DNA of 64,000 bases, from assembly GCA_021791895.1 (NCBI GenBank), contig JAJYVS010000002.1, positions 62,001 to 126,000 on the forward strand. Direction: 5' to 3'. Shown one piece after another: positions 1-8,489 of this stretch (position 1 is the stretch's first letter; every line of letters starts with the position of its first letter). The position numbers were made by a program, and so were the translations under genes. This stretch comes from Actinomycetes bacterium. GTDB taxonomy: Bacteria > Actinomycetota > Acidimicrobiia > Acidimicrobiales > RAAP-2. Below the pieces are notes generated by a model, which was given only the letters and a program-made list of their open reading frames with translations, was not told where the DNA came from and did no database searches.

Positions 1-3
1 CCG

Positions 4-1023
4 GTGGCCGCCGTGGTCTCGTTCCGCCTGGGCGGCACCGATGGGGTGTCGATCGAGGCCGCGAAGTGGTGCGACGCCCTCGCGGCGCTCGGCTACGAGC
101 TGGTCACAGTGGCCGGTGAAGGCCCGGTCGACCATCTGGTCGACGGCCTCGGCATCGGCGCGGCCACCGGCCCGGACCGCCCGGCCATCGAGCGGGCGCT
201 CGAAGGCGCCGACCTCGTGGTCGTCGAGAACCTCTGCTCCCTGCCGCTCAACCCCGCCGCTGCCGAGCTGGTTGCCGAACTGTGTCGGGGGCGGCCCGCC
301 GTCCTGCACCACCACGACCTCTCCTGGCAACGACCAAACCTAGGCCAGGCCCCGCCACCGGACGATCCCGACTGGCGGCACGTCACCATCAACCAGCTCA
401 GCCGGGACCAGCTCCGAGCACAGGGGATCGAAGCGGTCACCATCTACAACCGTTTCGACACCACCGCCTCGGCCGGCGACCGGGCATCCACGCGTTCGGC
501 GCTCGGGATCAGCCCGAGGGACCGGCTCTTCCTCCAGCCGACCCGGGCGCTGCCCCGGAAGAACGTGGGCGCGGCCCTGGCGCTCTCCGAGGCCCTCGGT
601 GCCACCTTCTGGCTGCTCGGCCCGGCCGAGGACGGCTACGGCCCCGAACTCGAGGACCTCCTGGCCCGCTGCAGTTGCCCGGTCGTCCTCGGTCGGGCGC
701 CGGCGGACACCGCTGACGCCTACGCCGCCAGCGACCTCGTGGTGCTCCCGTCGGTTTGGGAAGGGTTCGGCAACCCGACCGTCGAGTCCGCGGTCCACCG
801 ACGACCGCTCGTCGTCGGCCCCTACCCGGTGGCCGGGGAGCTGGCCGCGTTCGGGTTCCGTTGGTTCTCGGTCGACGACCGCGAGGCGCTGGCCCGCTGG
901 CTGGATCGCCCGGACCCGACCCTCCTCGAGGACAACTGGGAGGTCGCCGACACCCACTTCTCGCTGCGCGACCTCCCCGCACTCATCGCGGCGGTCCTCG
1001 AGACGCTGCCGGTCCAGTTCTGA
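4..1023 (+). CDS. Glycosyltransferase family 4
   Basis: A GT-B fold retaining glycosyltransferase of about 339 residues that should move a sugar from an activated donor to an unknown acceptor in the cytoplasm. The N-terminus (VVSFRLGGTDGVSIEAAKW) is the typical first strand and glycine loop of GT4 enzymes. The C-terminal half has the E-x7-E signature in WEGFGNPTVESA (about residues 255-266), where the glutamates contact the donor. The GTG at position 4 is the first in-frame start available, and the window begins just before it, so a few N-terminal residues may lie outside. The downstream TetR gene is on the same strand but 80 bp away. Donor and acceptor cannot be told from sequence. Confidence 0.8.
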   Translation: MAAVVSFRLGGTDGVSIEAAKWCDALAALGYELVTVAGEGPVDHLVDGLGIGAATGPDRPAIERALEGADLVVVENLCSLPLNPAAAELVAELCRGRPAVLHHHDLSWQRPNLGQAPPPDDPDWRHVTINQLSRDQLRAQGIEAVTIYNRFDTTASAGDRASTRSALGISPRDRLFLQPTRALPRKNVGAALALSEALGATFWLLGPAEDGYGPELEDLLARCSCPVVLGRAPADTADAYAASDLVVLPSVWEGFGNPTVESAVHRRPLVVGPYPVAGELAAFGFRWFSVDDREALARWLDRPDPTLLEDNWEVADTHFSLRDLPALIAAVLETLPVQF

Positions 1024-1033
1024 GCGATCTGCA

Positions 1034-1050
1034 CCGCGCGTCACGCGCGG
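1034..1050. terminator. Short GC hairpin after glycosyltransferase
   Basis: CCGCGCG and CGCGCGG form a 7-bp stem around a three-base loop, 11 bases after the glycosyltransferase stop. There is no T-tract. It may slow or end transcription before the TetR gene, or it may be chance in very GC-rich DNA. Confidence 0.3.
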
Positions 1051-1103
1051 ACGTTCAAACACTGTGGCGGCCGACACCGGGGGTAGCCTGGTCCTGGGCC
1101 ACC

Positions 1104-1784
1104 ATGCTCACTAAGACCGTCACTCCGCCCACTCGAAGCCCGCGCTCTCGGCGCCTCGGCGCCACCGAGCGGCGCGAGCAACTGGTGCTCACCGCGCAAC
1201 GCCTCTTCGGTGAGCGCGGCTACCGCGCGACAACCATGGAGGACATCGCCCAGGCAGCCGGGGTCACCAAGCCCCTCCTCTACCAGCACTTCACGTCCAA
1301 GCGCGCCCTGTATCTGGAGCTCCTCCAGCAGGTGTCGCGCGAACTGCTCGCCGGGCTGCGTTCGGCGCACGGCAAGGCGGGCAGCCCGCGCGAGCTCGTG
1401 GAAAACGGCTATCGCGCCTATTTCGAGATGCTCGTGACCCACGCCGACGCGTTCCGGCTGCTCTTCGGGCGCCACGCCCCCGACGACCCCGAGTTGTTGG
1501 GTGCAGTCCGGGCGGTCGAGCACGAGGTGCTCGAGGTGATCGAATCCAAGATTCCCGGGACCCTCGGGGTCGAGCACCGCCGGTTGCTCGCCTACGCGCT
1601 CATCGGCATGGCCGAGGGCGGCTCACACTTCTGGGTCGACTCGACCCGCAAGGGTGCTCAGGCGACCGCGGCGGACGTGGAACTCCTCGCGAAGAGGATC
1701 GCTGACATGGCATGGAAGGGTCTGCGCGGCATCGAGGTCGGGAACGACGTCGGACTCACAACAGCCGGGCCAACCGTTCGGTGA
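1104..1784 (+). CDS. TetR/AcrR family transcriptional regulator
   Basis: A 226-residue one-component repressor. The N-terminal helix-turn-helix is clear (MEDIAQAAGVTKPLLYQHF, about residues 48-66), preceded by the family's first helix (RREQLVLTAQRLFGERGYRATT). The C-terminal ligand domain is helical and typical in length. I chose the ATG at 1104 because it gives about 20 residues before the first helix. The reading frame stays open much further upstream, but that part is antisense-like and overlaps the glycosyltransferase. The gene converges on the phosphatase gene, and their 3' ends overlap by 29 bp. Ligand and target are unknown. Confidence 0.85.
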   Translation: MLTKTVTPPTRSPRSRRLGATERREQLVLTAQRLFGERGYRATTMEDIAQAAGVTKPLLYQHFTSKRALYLELLQQVSRELLAGLRSAHGKAGSPRELVENGYRAYFEMLVTHADAFRLLFGRHAPDDPELLGAVRAVEHEVLEVIESKIPGTLGVEHRRLLAYALIGMAEGGSHFWVDSTRKGAQATAADVELLAKRIADMAWKGLRGIEVGNDVGLTTAGPTVR

Positions 1785-2304
1785 GGGTCCAGAGCTCCTG
1801 CGCGCAGGCCACGTAGACCTCGACGTCACCCCCGGCGGGGTCGGCGACGTCCTCGCCCGGGTTGAGTGGGAGATCGGCCAGACCGAGCGACCTGACGCGC
1901 CGAGACAGGTCACCGCCACCGGGTTCGAGACGGGCGCACAGCTGCCGGATGGTGGCGCAGCAGTCGGCGACCTCGGGGTGGTGCCGGCGGACGAAGCGCA
2001 CGTGGTCGGCCTCCATCGCGACCACGAGGTCGGCCCGTTCGACGTGCGCGGCATCGAGCTGCTTGCTCCGGTGGTGCCCGACAACGAGTTCGCCGAGCTC
2101 AGGGATCGAGGCCAGCGCGGCGCGCGTGCGCATCCCCATGGGCTGACCCTCGACGACATGGGTTCCGGCGCTCACCACTTCGAGGGAGAGGCCGAGGCGT
2201 CGTGCCCAGTGCTCGAGCATGAACTCGGCCATCACCGAGCGCGCCGCGTTGCCGGTGCAGAGCGTGACCAGATAGGGCGCCGCCGAACGGGTCTGATCGC
2301 TCAG
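1756..2304 (-). CDS. Low-molecular-weight protein tyrosine phosphatase
   Basis: About 182 residues. The P-loop C-x5-R-S is present as CTGNAARS near the N-terminus, where Cys attacks the phosphate and Arg holds it. The general-acid motif DP is seen near the C-terminus in VADPAGGDVEVY. Substrates in bacteria are phosphotyrosine proteins or arsenate; no arsenic genes are nearby. No ATG, GTG or TTG lies just upstream in frame. The closest candidate is a CTG at 2304 that overlaps the acyl-CoA dehydrogenase stop (CTGA), which would couple translation. A TTG further upstream, inside the dehydrogenase gene, is the alternative. The start is therefore uncertain, while the family call is firm. Confidence 0.75.
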   Translation of the reverse strand: MSDQTRSAAPYLVTLCTGNAARSVMAEFMLEHWARRLGLSLEVVSAGTHVVEGQPMGMRTRAALASIPELGELVVGHHRSKQLDAAHVERADLVVAMEADHVRFVRRHHPEVADCCATIRQLCARLEPGGGDLSRRVRSLGLADLPLNPGEDVADPAGGDVEVYVACAQELWTLTERLARLL

Positions 2305-3524
2305 GTGAGCCGGACCCCCGAGATGGCCCGGGCGATGACCAGCCGCTGGATCTCCGAGGTGCCTTCGAAGATGGTATAGATCTTCGAGTCCCGGTACCAA
2401 CGTTCGACCGGGGACTCCCGGACGTAGCCGGCTCCACCGAGGATCTGCACGGCGCGTTCGGTGATCCACACCGCGGTCTCGCCAGCGAACAGCTTCGACT
2501 GTGACCCCTCGGCGGCGGCGAACGGCTTCCCGATGTGCCCCATCCACGCGGCTCGCCACACGAGCAACCGCGCCGCGTCGAGACGGGTCTTCATGTCGGC
2601 CAGGGTGAACGAGATGCCCTGGTTCTCGATGATGGGCCGTCCGAACTGCTCCCGCTGCTTCGCGTAGTCGAGCGCGTACTCGTAGGCGGCCCGGGCGATG
2701 CCCACCGCCTGAGCGGCGACATAGGGCCGGCTGGCCTCGAAGGTGCTCATGGCGGCCTGGGTCGCGGTCCGGCCACCCTCTCTCGCCCGGGCGAGACGGG
2801 CGTCGAGCCGGTCCTTGCCGCCCAGGAGGTTCGCACCCGGCACCCGGCACTCGTCCAGGACGACCTCGGCGGTGTGCGAGGCGCGGATGCCGAGCTTCTT
2901 GAACTTGCGCCCCTGGGCGATCCCGCGTGTGCCCTCGGGCACGACGAAGCTGGCGTGCCCGCGCGATCCCAGTTCCGGATCGACCTGGGCCACCACGACG
3001 TGCAGGTTGGCCAACCCGCCGTTGGTGATCCAGGTCTTGGTGCCGTTGAGGACCCACTCGTCCTTGGCCTCGTCGTAGTGGGCGCTCGTCCGCAGCGACG
3101 AGACGTCGGATCCGGCATTGGCCTCGGAGACGGCGAAGGCGGCGATCTTGATGTCGCCCGGGGAGCCGTAGCACTGGGGCAACCACTCCCCCTGCTGCTC
3201 AGGGGTGCCGTTGGCGACGATGGCCGAAACCGCCAGGGCCGATCCCAAGATGGAGAGCGCGATCCCGGCGTCGCCCCAGCTCAACTCCTCGGACGCCAGG
3301 GCGAGCAACAGGCCACCGGGATCGGCGAAGGCGTTGGCCACGAAGTCGAGGCTGTAGAGGCCGACCTTGGCCGCCTCCTCGATGATCGGCCACGGGGTCT
3401 CCTCCCGCTCGTCCCACTCGTGGGCGGCGGGACGGATGACCCGTTCGGCGAATTCGTGGACCCACCCTGCGACTTCGAGCTGGTCCTCGCTCAGAGTGAG
3501 CGAGAAACCCTCATCCGTGGCCAC
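2301..3524 (-). CDS. Acyl-CoA dehydrogenase
   Basis: A 407-residue FAD flavoprotein that should put a trans-2,3 double bond into an acyl-CoA and pass electrons to electron-transferring flavoprotein. All three ACAD domains are there: N-terminal helical, the middle beta domain (AFAVSEANAGSDVSSLRTSA binds FAD and substrate), and the C-terminal helical domain. The catalytic base is the Glu of IFEGTSEIQRLVIAR. The sequence is closest in style to short or medium-chain and glutaryl-type enzymes, but the substrate cannot be assigned. A good ribosome site (GAGGAG) precedes the start. The phosphatase gene follows with overlap. A TTACC-n4-GGTAA palindrome lies 55-68 bp upstream and may be a regulator site. 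Confidence 0.9.
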   Translation of the reverse strand: MATDEGFSLTLSEDQLEVAGWVHEFAERVIRPAAHEWDEREETPWPIIEEAAKVGLYSLDFVANAFADPGGLLLALASEELSWGDAGIALSILGSALAVSAIVANGTPEQQGEWLPQCYGSPGDIKIAAFAVSEANAGSDVSSLRTSAHYDEAKDEWVLNGTKTWITNGGLANLHVVVAQVDPELGSRGHASFVVPEGTRGIAQGRKFKKLGIRASHTAEVVLDECRVPGANLLGGKDRLDARLARAREGGRTATQAAMSTFEASRPYVAAQAVGIARAAYEYALDYAKQREQFGRPIIENQGISFTLADMKTRLDAARLLVWRAAWMGHIGKPFAAAEGSQSKLFAGETAVWITERAVQILGGAGYVRESPVERWYRDSKIYTIFEGTSEIQRLVIARAISGVRLT

Positions 3525-3578
3525 TGGGTGTCCTCCTCGTAGCGTGCCGGAGCCGCGCGCGACCGTTCGCCAAAGAAA

Positions 3579-3592
3579 TTACCAAGCGGTAA
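3579..3592. promoter_or_regulatory. Palindrome upstream of acyl-CoA dehydrogenase
   Basis: TTACCAAGCGGTAA is a perfect inverted repeat (5-bp arms, 4-bp spacer) in the 92-bp gap between cspA and the acyl-CoA dehydrogenase. It is placed and shaped like a TetR-type operator for the dehydrogenase-phosphatase operon. The regulator is unknown; the TetR gene at 1104 is a nearby candidate only by position. Confidence 0.4.
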
Positions 3593-3596
3593 CGGG

Positions 3597-3611
3597 GCCC
3601 CGGAACCGGGG
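3597..3611 (-). terminator. Possible cspA terminator hairpin
   Basis: CCCCG-GAAC-CGGGG can fold just after the cspA stop codon. The stem is short and there is no U-tract, so this is a weak call. Confidence 0.3.
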
Positions 3612-3616
3612 GGGGC

Positions 3617-3823
3617 TCACCCGACGGGGCGCACCGCCTTGGCCATCAGCCCCTTCGGGCCCTCCTCGACGTCGAACTCGACCGGTTGGCCCTCTTCGAG
3701 GACCCGGTAGCCGCTCATCTGAATGGCGGTGTGATGCACGAAGACGTCCGCGCCGCCGTCCGGCTGGGAGATGAAGCCGTAGCCCTTCTCCGAGTTGAAC
3801 CACTTGACTGTTCCGGATGCCAC
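3617..3823 (-). CDS. cspA: Cold-shock domain protein
   Basis: A 68-residue single OB-fold protein that binds single-stranded RNA or DNA and melts RNA structure. RNP1 (KGYGFI, about residues 14-19) and RNP2 (VFVHHT, about 27-32) are intact, and the opening [15 protein letters not shown] is diagnostic. The start is GTG at 3823 with AGGAGG nine bases upstream. It is the usual length for CspA proteins. The gene stands alone, between cysS and the acyl-CoA dehydrogenase on the same strand. A 12-bp palindrome lies about 30 bp upstream of the start. In the family such leaders can be cold-regulated RNA structures, but that is not shown here. Confidence 0.95.
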   Translation of the reverse strand: MASGTVKWFNSEKGYGFISQPDGGADVFVHHTAIQMSGYRVLEEGQPVEFDVEEGPKGLMAKAVRPVG

Positions 3824-3851
3824 CGCGGCAATCCTCCTGTTACTTGAGGCA

Positions 3852-3863
3852 TTGCCAAGGCAA
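3852..3863. promoter_or_regulatory. Palindrome in cspA leader
   Basis: TTGCCAAGGCAA is a perfect 12-bp inverted repeat about 30 bp before the cspA start codon. It may be an operator or an RNA hairpin in the 5' leader. Confidence 0.3.
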
Positions 3864-3932
3864 CACCGCTCAATTCTGGATGCGACTGCCGCACCCGGCC
3901 TGGTGGATTACCCTCCAACGCCGCTCGGGACG

Positions 3933-5378
3933 CTAGCAGGGGCCGACAGGGGGGCGGGTGAACCGAGAGCCGTGCGTGTGCTGGCGGAGCAGGCGCGTGC
4001 CCTGCGCGGTGTCCTCCAGCGTCCATCCCAAGGCGGCCAACTCGCTCCGGATCGCGTCCGACCGGCCGTAGTCGCCCGACGCCCGGGCTGCGTCCCGCTC
4101 GGCGACCAGCCGGCGCACGGCTTCATCGAGGTCAGCACCTTCGTCGGCCCGGAGCGCGAGTCCGAGCACTCCACAAAGGGTGACCACCGTTCGAGCCAGC
4201 GCCGCCGCTTCCTCCTCTTCTCCCCGGTCGGCCATCACATTCGCCCGGTTGACCGCGTCGAAGATCCCGGCCAGAGCGCCCGGGGTGTCCAGGTCGTCGT
4301 CCATTCGCTCACAGAACCGATCGACCTCTTCTCGGACCAGCCCTTCGCCCGCCACTACAGACGGCGTCAGCGCCGACCGGCCGAGAGCGAGGTCCTCGCG
4401 CAGCTCGAACCGTCGGGCCAGGGCGTCCAGCCGACCCAGGCCCTTCTCGGCGTCTTCGACGGAGGTCGGTGTGACCTCGATCTGGGACCGGTACTGCGAT
4501 CGCAAGACGAGCAGGCGGTAGGACCGTGGATCGGACCGCTCGATCATCTCGGCGACAGTGACGAAGTTGTGGAGCGACTTCGACATCTTGGCGCCGCCGG
4601 ACATCACCCAGCCGTGGTGGATCCAATGGCGCGCGAACGCTCGGTGCTCGGCGATCGCCTGCGCCCGCTCGTTCTCGTGGTGCGGGAAGATGAGGTCGAC
4701 GCCCCCACCGTGCAGGTCGAATCCCTCGCCCAACAGGTCGAGCGACATCACGACGCACTCGGTGTGCCATCCGGGGCGTCCCGCACCGAACGGGGCGTCC
4801 CACGTCGGCTCCCCCGTCTTGGCCCGCTTCCAAAGGGCGAAGTCGAGCGGCGAACGCTTCTCTGGATCCACCTCGACCCTGGCCCCGGCGAGCAACGACT
4901 CGAGGGGTTGGTGGGCCAACAGCCCGTAGCCCTCCACCCGGGACACGTCGAGGTAGACGCCGGTCGAGGTCCGATAAGCGACATCTCGGGCTAGGAGGTC
5001 CGAAACGAGGTCGATCATCTTGTCGACGTAATCGGTGGCACGGGGCGTGTCGTCAGGACGAAGGACGCCGAGGGCATCCGAGTCCCGCCACCAGGCCGCC
5101 TCGAACTCGGCGGCGACCTCGGGCTCCGTGCGGCCTTCCGCGGCCGCGCGCTTGATGATCTGGTCGTCGACGTTGGTCACGTTCGACACGTGGTGGACGG
5201 CGAGTCCGCTGAAGACGAGGTAGCGGCGGAGGACGTCGAAGACGAGCCAGCCGCGGCCGTGCCCGATGTGGGGGACGTCGTAGACCGTGAGCCCACAGGC
5301 GTAGAAAGACACTCTGTTCGGGTCGCGCAGCTCGAGGGGGCGCACCTTCAGGGTCGCGGTGTCGTAGAGGCGCAGCAC
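3933..5378 (-). CDS. cysS: Cysteine--tRNA ligase
   Basis: A class Ia aminoacyl-tRNA synthetase that charges tRNA-Cys. Seen directly: HIGH in VPHIGHGR, KMSKS in AKMSKSLHN, and the zinc ligands in ACGLTVYD, TECVVMS and FPHHENE. The usual CGPTVYD reads CGLTVYD here. The start is a choice between ATG 5402 and GTG 5378. I prefer GTG 5378 (481 residues) because homologues usually begin with M-LRLYDT and because a TACCGT hexamer lies seven bases before it, as expected for a leaderless message. With the ATG start the gene would overlap the first two bases of valS. It is divergent from valS with no free intergenic space. Confidence 0.92.
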   Translation of the reverse strand: MLRLYDTATLKVRPLELRDPNRVSFYACGLTVYDVPHIGHGRGWLVFDVLRRYLVFSGLAVHHVSNVTNVDDQIIKRAAAEGRTEPEVAAEFEAAWWRDSDALGVLRPDDTPRATDYVDKMIDLVSDLLARDVAYRTSTGVYLDVSRVEGYGLLAHQPLESLLAGARVEVDPEKRSPLDFALWKRAKTGEPTWDAPFGAGRPGWHTECVVMSLDLLGEGFDLHGGGVDLIFPHHENERAQAIAEHRAFARHWIHHGWVMSGGAKMSKSLHNFVTVAEMIERSDPRSYRLLVLRSQYRSQIEVTPTSVEDAEKGLGRLDALARRFELREDLALGRSALTPSVVAGEGLVREEVDRFCERMDDDLDTPGALAGIFDAVNRANVMADRGEEEEAAALARTVVTLCGVLGLALRADEGADLDEAVRRLVAERDAARASGDYGRSDAIRSELAALGWTLEDTAQGTRLLRQHTHGSRFTRPPVGPC

Positions 5379-5384
5379 CCCAGG

Positions 5385-5391
5385 TACGGTA
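5385..5391. promoter_or_regulatory. Shared divergent -10 element, cysS/valS
   Basis: The seven bases TACGGTA contain a -10-like hexamer in each direction: TACGGT on the plus strand, 10 nt before the valS ATG, and TACCGT on the minus strand, 7 nt before the cysS GTG. A single symmetric -10 could serve both genes with leaderless or nearly leaderless messages. Confidence 0.45.
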
Positions 5392-5400
5392 ACCCCGATC

Positions 5401-7974
5401 ATGAGCCAGTCCGTTCCCAAGGTTCCCAGGGTCAGCGTCCCCGATCGCCCCTCCCTCGAAGGCCTGGAGGCCAAGTGGGATCGCCGCTGGGCGGAACAGG
5501 GCATCTACCGGTTCGACCGGACCAAGCCGCGTGAAGAGATCTTCGCGATCGACACCCCACCGCCGACCGTGAGCGGCTCGCTGCACCTCGGGACGGTCTT
5601 CGGCTACGTGCAGTTCGACTCGATCGCCCGCTTCTGGCGCATGCGGGGCAAGGAGGTGTTCTTCCCCGTCGGATGGGACGACAACGGCCTCCCCACCGTG
5701 CGCCGGGTCCAGAACCACTACGGCGTTCGCTGCGATCCGACCCTCCCCTACCAGCCCGACGCAGGGATCCAAGCGGAGCCCGGACACGAGCGGCCGGTGT
5801 CCCGTCGAAACTTCGTCGAGCTCTGCCACGAGCTCACGGCCCGGGACGAGCAGGTCTTCGAGGAGGTCTTCCGGGGCGTGGGACTCTCGGTGGCGTGGGA
5901 GCTCGCGTACACGACCATCAGCGACCGGTCCCGCCGGGTCTCCCAACGCGCCTTCCTGCACAACCTGGCCCGGGGGGAGGCCTACCTGAGCGAGGCCCCG
6001 ACGATGTGGGACGTCGATATGCAGACCGCCGTCGCACAGGCCGAGATGGAGGACCGGCCGACGCCGGGCGCCTATCACCGACTGCGCTTCCACCGGGCCG
6101 GCGGCGGAGACGTCGAGATCGACACCACGAGACCCGAGCTCTTGGCGGCCTGCGTCGCCGTCGTCGTCCACCCCGACGACCTCCGCTGGCGCGACCTCGT
6201 AGGCACCGAGGTTCGCACCCCCCTGTTCGACGTGGCCGTCCCGGTCGTGGCCCATCCGCTCGCCGACCCCGACAAAGGGACGGGCGTCGCGATGATCTGC
6301 ACGTTCGGCGACACGACCGACGTGCTGTGGTGGCGCGAGCTCAAGCTGCCCTCCCGCTCGATCGTGGGCCGCGACGGCCGCCTCCAGAGCGAACGGCCCG
6401 ACTGGCTGACCACCGAAGCGGCCGCCGGGGCCTGGGCCGCGCTGGCGACCAAGACCACAGTGGCCGCCCGCAGAGAGACGGCCACCCTCCTCGCGGCCTC
6501 GGGCGAGCTGATCGGCGAGCCTCGGCCCATCGAGCACGAGGTGCGCTACTACGAGCGCGGCGAACGTCCGCTCGAGATCGTGGCCAGTCGCCAGTGGTAC
6601 CTGCGCAACGGCGCCCGCGACGAGCACCGGCGGGAGGCGTTGCTCGCAGCGGGCAGGGCCCTCAGCTGGCACCCGGACTTCATGCGGGTGCGCTACGAGC
6701 ACTGGGTCGGTGGGCTGAACGGCGACTGGCTGGTCAGCCGGCAGCAGGTGTTCGGCATTCCCTTCCCGGTCTGGTTCCCCCTCGACGAGGAAGGCAACGT
6801 CCGCTACGACCGACCGATCCCGGCCGATGAGACCACGCTCCCGGTCGATCCCCAGTCCGATGTCCCGCCCGGCTACACCGAGTCCGACAGGGCCAAGCCG
6901 AACGGTTTCGTCGGCGACCCCGATGTCATGGACACTTGGGCGACGTCCTCGCTCACCCCCCAGATCGCCGGGTCCTGGGAGGACGACCCGGACCTGTTCG
7001 CCCGGGTCTTCCCGATGGACCTGCGACCCCAGGGACCCGAGATCATCCGGACCTGGCTGTTCACGACCGTTCTGCGCAGCCAGCTCGAGCACGGCTCGCT
7101 TCCGTGGACCGACGCCAGCATCAACGGGTGGATTCTCGACGCCGACCGCAAGAAGATGTCCAAGTCCAAGGGCAACGTCGTCACGCCCGAGGCGTTGCTC
7201 GACGAGCACGGCGCCGACGGACTCCGGTACTGGGCGTGCAGTGCTGCTCCCGGCACCGACACCGCCGCCGACCCGGCCCAGATGCGGGTGGGGCGTCGGC
7301 TCGCCATCAAGGTGCTGAACGCGTCGAAATTCGTGCTTTCGATGACCGGGAGGGGCGGCGAGGTCACCGAGACCCTGGATCGCTCGATGTTGGGCCGGCT
7401 CCGCTCGACCGTGACCGACGCGACCGCGGCGTTCGAGCGTTACCACCACCACCAGGCCCTGGAGCGCACCGAGGCCTTCTTCTGGTCCTTCTGCGACGAC
7501 TACCTGGAGCTGGTGAAGTCCCGTGCCTACGGCGGAGGGCACGACGAGGAGGATGGGGCGACCGGCTCGGCCCGCGCGGCCCTGTCGCTCGCCCTCTCGG
7601 TCCAGCTCCGCCTGTTCGCCCCGTTCCTGCCGTTCGTGGCCGAGGAGGTCTGGAGCTGGTGGCAGGAGGGGTCGATCCACCGGGCCCCCTGGCCGGCGCC
7701 CACCGAGATCGGCGTGGCGGGTGAGGGCGACTTGTCGGTGCTCGAGGTGGTGGCCGAGGTGCTGGGGGTGGTCCGACGGGCCAAGACCGCCGAGAAGCGG
7801 TCGCTGCGCTCCCCGGTCGCCCGTCTCGAGGTGGTGGGCGGCCCCGAGCGCCTCGGCGCCGTCGATGCCGCGAGGACCGATCTCGTCGCGGCGGGCAGCG
7901 TCGCCGAGCTGGTGCTCCGGGAGGGTAGGGAGCCCGAGACGCTGGTGGTGCTGGGGGACGCCCCCCAGGCATAA
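5401..7974 (+). CDS. valS: Valine--tRNA ligase
   Basis: An 857-residue class Ia synthetase that charges tRNA-Val and edits misactivated threonine. The TPPPTVSGSLHLGTVFG segment holds the HIGH-type motif (HLGT form), and KKMSKSKGNVVTPE is the KMSKS loop. The middle of the protein contains the CP1 editing domain, and the C-terminal part the anticodon-binding helices. Length is normal. The ATG at 5401 is the only reasonable start. It sits 23 bp from the preferred cysS start on the other strand, so both promoters lie inside the opposite gene's 5' region. No T-box or other leader is possible on this side. Confidence 0.95.
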   Translation: MSQSVPKVPRVSVPDRPSLEGLEAKWDRRWAEQGIYRFDRTKPREEIFAIDTPPPTVSGSLHLGTVFGYVQFDSIARFWRMRGKEVFFPVGWDDNGLPTVRRVQNHYGVRCDPTLPYQPDAGIQAEPGHERPVSRRNFVELCHELTARDEQVFEEVFRGVGLSVAWELAYTTISDRSRRVSQRAFLHNLARGEAYLSEAPTMWDVDMQTAVAQAEMEDRPTPGAYHRLRFHRAGGGDVEIDTTRPELLAACVAVVVHPDDLRWRDLVGTEVRTPLFDVAVPVVAHPLADPDKGTGVAMICTFGDTTDVLWWRELKLPSRSIVGRDGRLQSERPDWLTTEAAAGAWAALATKTTVAARRETATLLAASGELIGEPRPIEHEVRYYERGERPLEIVASRQWYLRNGARDEHRREALLAAGRALSWHPDFMRVRYEHWVGGLNGDWLVSRQQVFGIPFPVWFPLDEEGNVRYDRPIPADETTLPVDPQSDVPPGYTESDRAKPNGFVGDPDVMDTWATSSLTPQIAGSWEDDPDLFARVFPMDLRPQGPEIIRTWLFTTVLRSQLEHGSLPWTDASINGWILDADRKKMSKSKGNVVTPEALLDEHGADGLRYWACSAAPGTDTAADPAQMRVGRRLAIKVLNASKFVLSMTGRGGEVTETLDRSMLGRLRSTVTDATAAFERYHHHQALERTEAFFWSFCDDYLELVKSRAYGGGHDEEDGATGSARAALSLALSVQLRLFAPFLPFVAEEVWSWWQEGSIHRAPWPAPTEIGVAGEGDLSVLEVVAEVLGVVRRAKTAEKRSLRSPVARLEVVGGPERLGAVDAARTDLVAAGSVAELVLREGREPETLVVLGDAPQA

Positions 7975-8027
7975 CCGCGGCGCCCTGGGCGTTTCGCTTA
8001 CCACCGGCACGAGGATCGGAGGCATCC

Positions 8028-8486
8028 ATGGGCGTGCAGGAACTTGGCCACGTCGTGCTCTACGTCGAGGACGCCGCTCGGTCGGCCCGCTTCTACCGGG
8101 ACGTGCTCGGCTGGCGCCAGATCATCCCCGAAGATCCCGCGGCCACCGGAGGGGTGGCGGCCTTCTCGGGGGGTCGGACCCACCACGAGCTCCTGCTCAT
8201 CGAGGTCGGACCGGGCGCAGAACCCATCCCCTCGGGACGGCGGATCGGCATGTACCACTTCGGGCTGCGGGTCGGGGACACCGACGAGGAACTGAGAGCG
8301 GCGCTCGAGAGGGTCGAGGCCGCCGGGGCCAAGGTGCTCGGCTCCTCAGACCACACGGTGACCCACAGCGTGTACATCGCCGACCCCGACGGCAACGAGG
8401 TCGAGCTCTACATCGACGTGCCCGGGGTCGACTGGCGGAACGACTCGGCGCTGATCGCCGCGCCGGTCAAGCCGTTGGCGCTGTGA
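8028..8486 (+). CDS. VOC (glyoxalase/dioxygenase fold) protein
   Basis: A 152-residue vicinal-oxygen-chelate protein made of two beta-alpha-beta-beta-beta units. Metal-ligand positions look filled: His in GHVVLYV near the N-terminus, His in MYHFGLRV near the middle, and Glu in EVELYID near the C-terminus. This resembles single-domain extradiol dioxygenase or glyoxalase-like proteins. A strong ribosome site (GGAGG) precedes the ATG. The gene converges on the epimerase gene with only three bases between them. Substrate unknown. Confidence 0.75.
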   Translation: MGVQELGHVVLYVEDAARSARFYRDVLGWRQIIPEDPAATGGVAAFSGGRTHHELLLIEVGPGAEPIPSGRRIGMYHFGLRVGDTDEELRAALERVEAAGAKVLGSSDHTVTHSVYIADPDGNEVELYIDVPGVDWRNDSALIAAPVKPLAL

Positions 8487-8489
8487 ACT

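Noticed and set aside
1756-3186. Phosphatase as a 476-residue fusion from the long open frame
   Set aside because: The first ~290 codons are an out-of-frame copy of the acyl-CoA dehydrogenase and show no domain.
3795-4994. A 399-codon plus-strand frame antisense to cysS
   Set aside because: No protein-like pattern; cysS has HIGH, KMSKS and zinc ligands here.
5053-8025. A 990-codon open frame antisense to valS and cysS
   Set aside because: Its composition is that of the complement of a GC-rich gene; valS has every family motif on the other strand.
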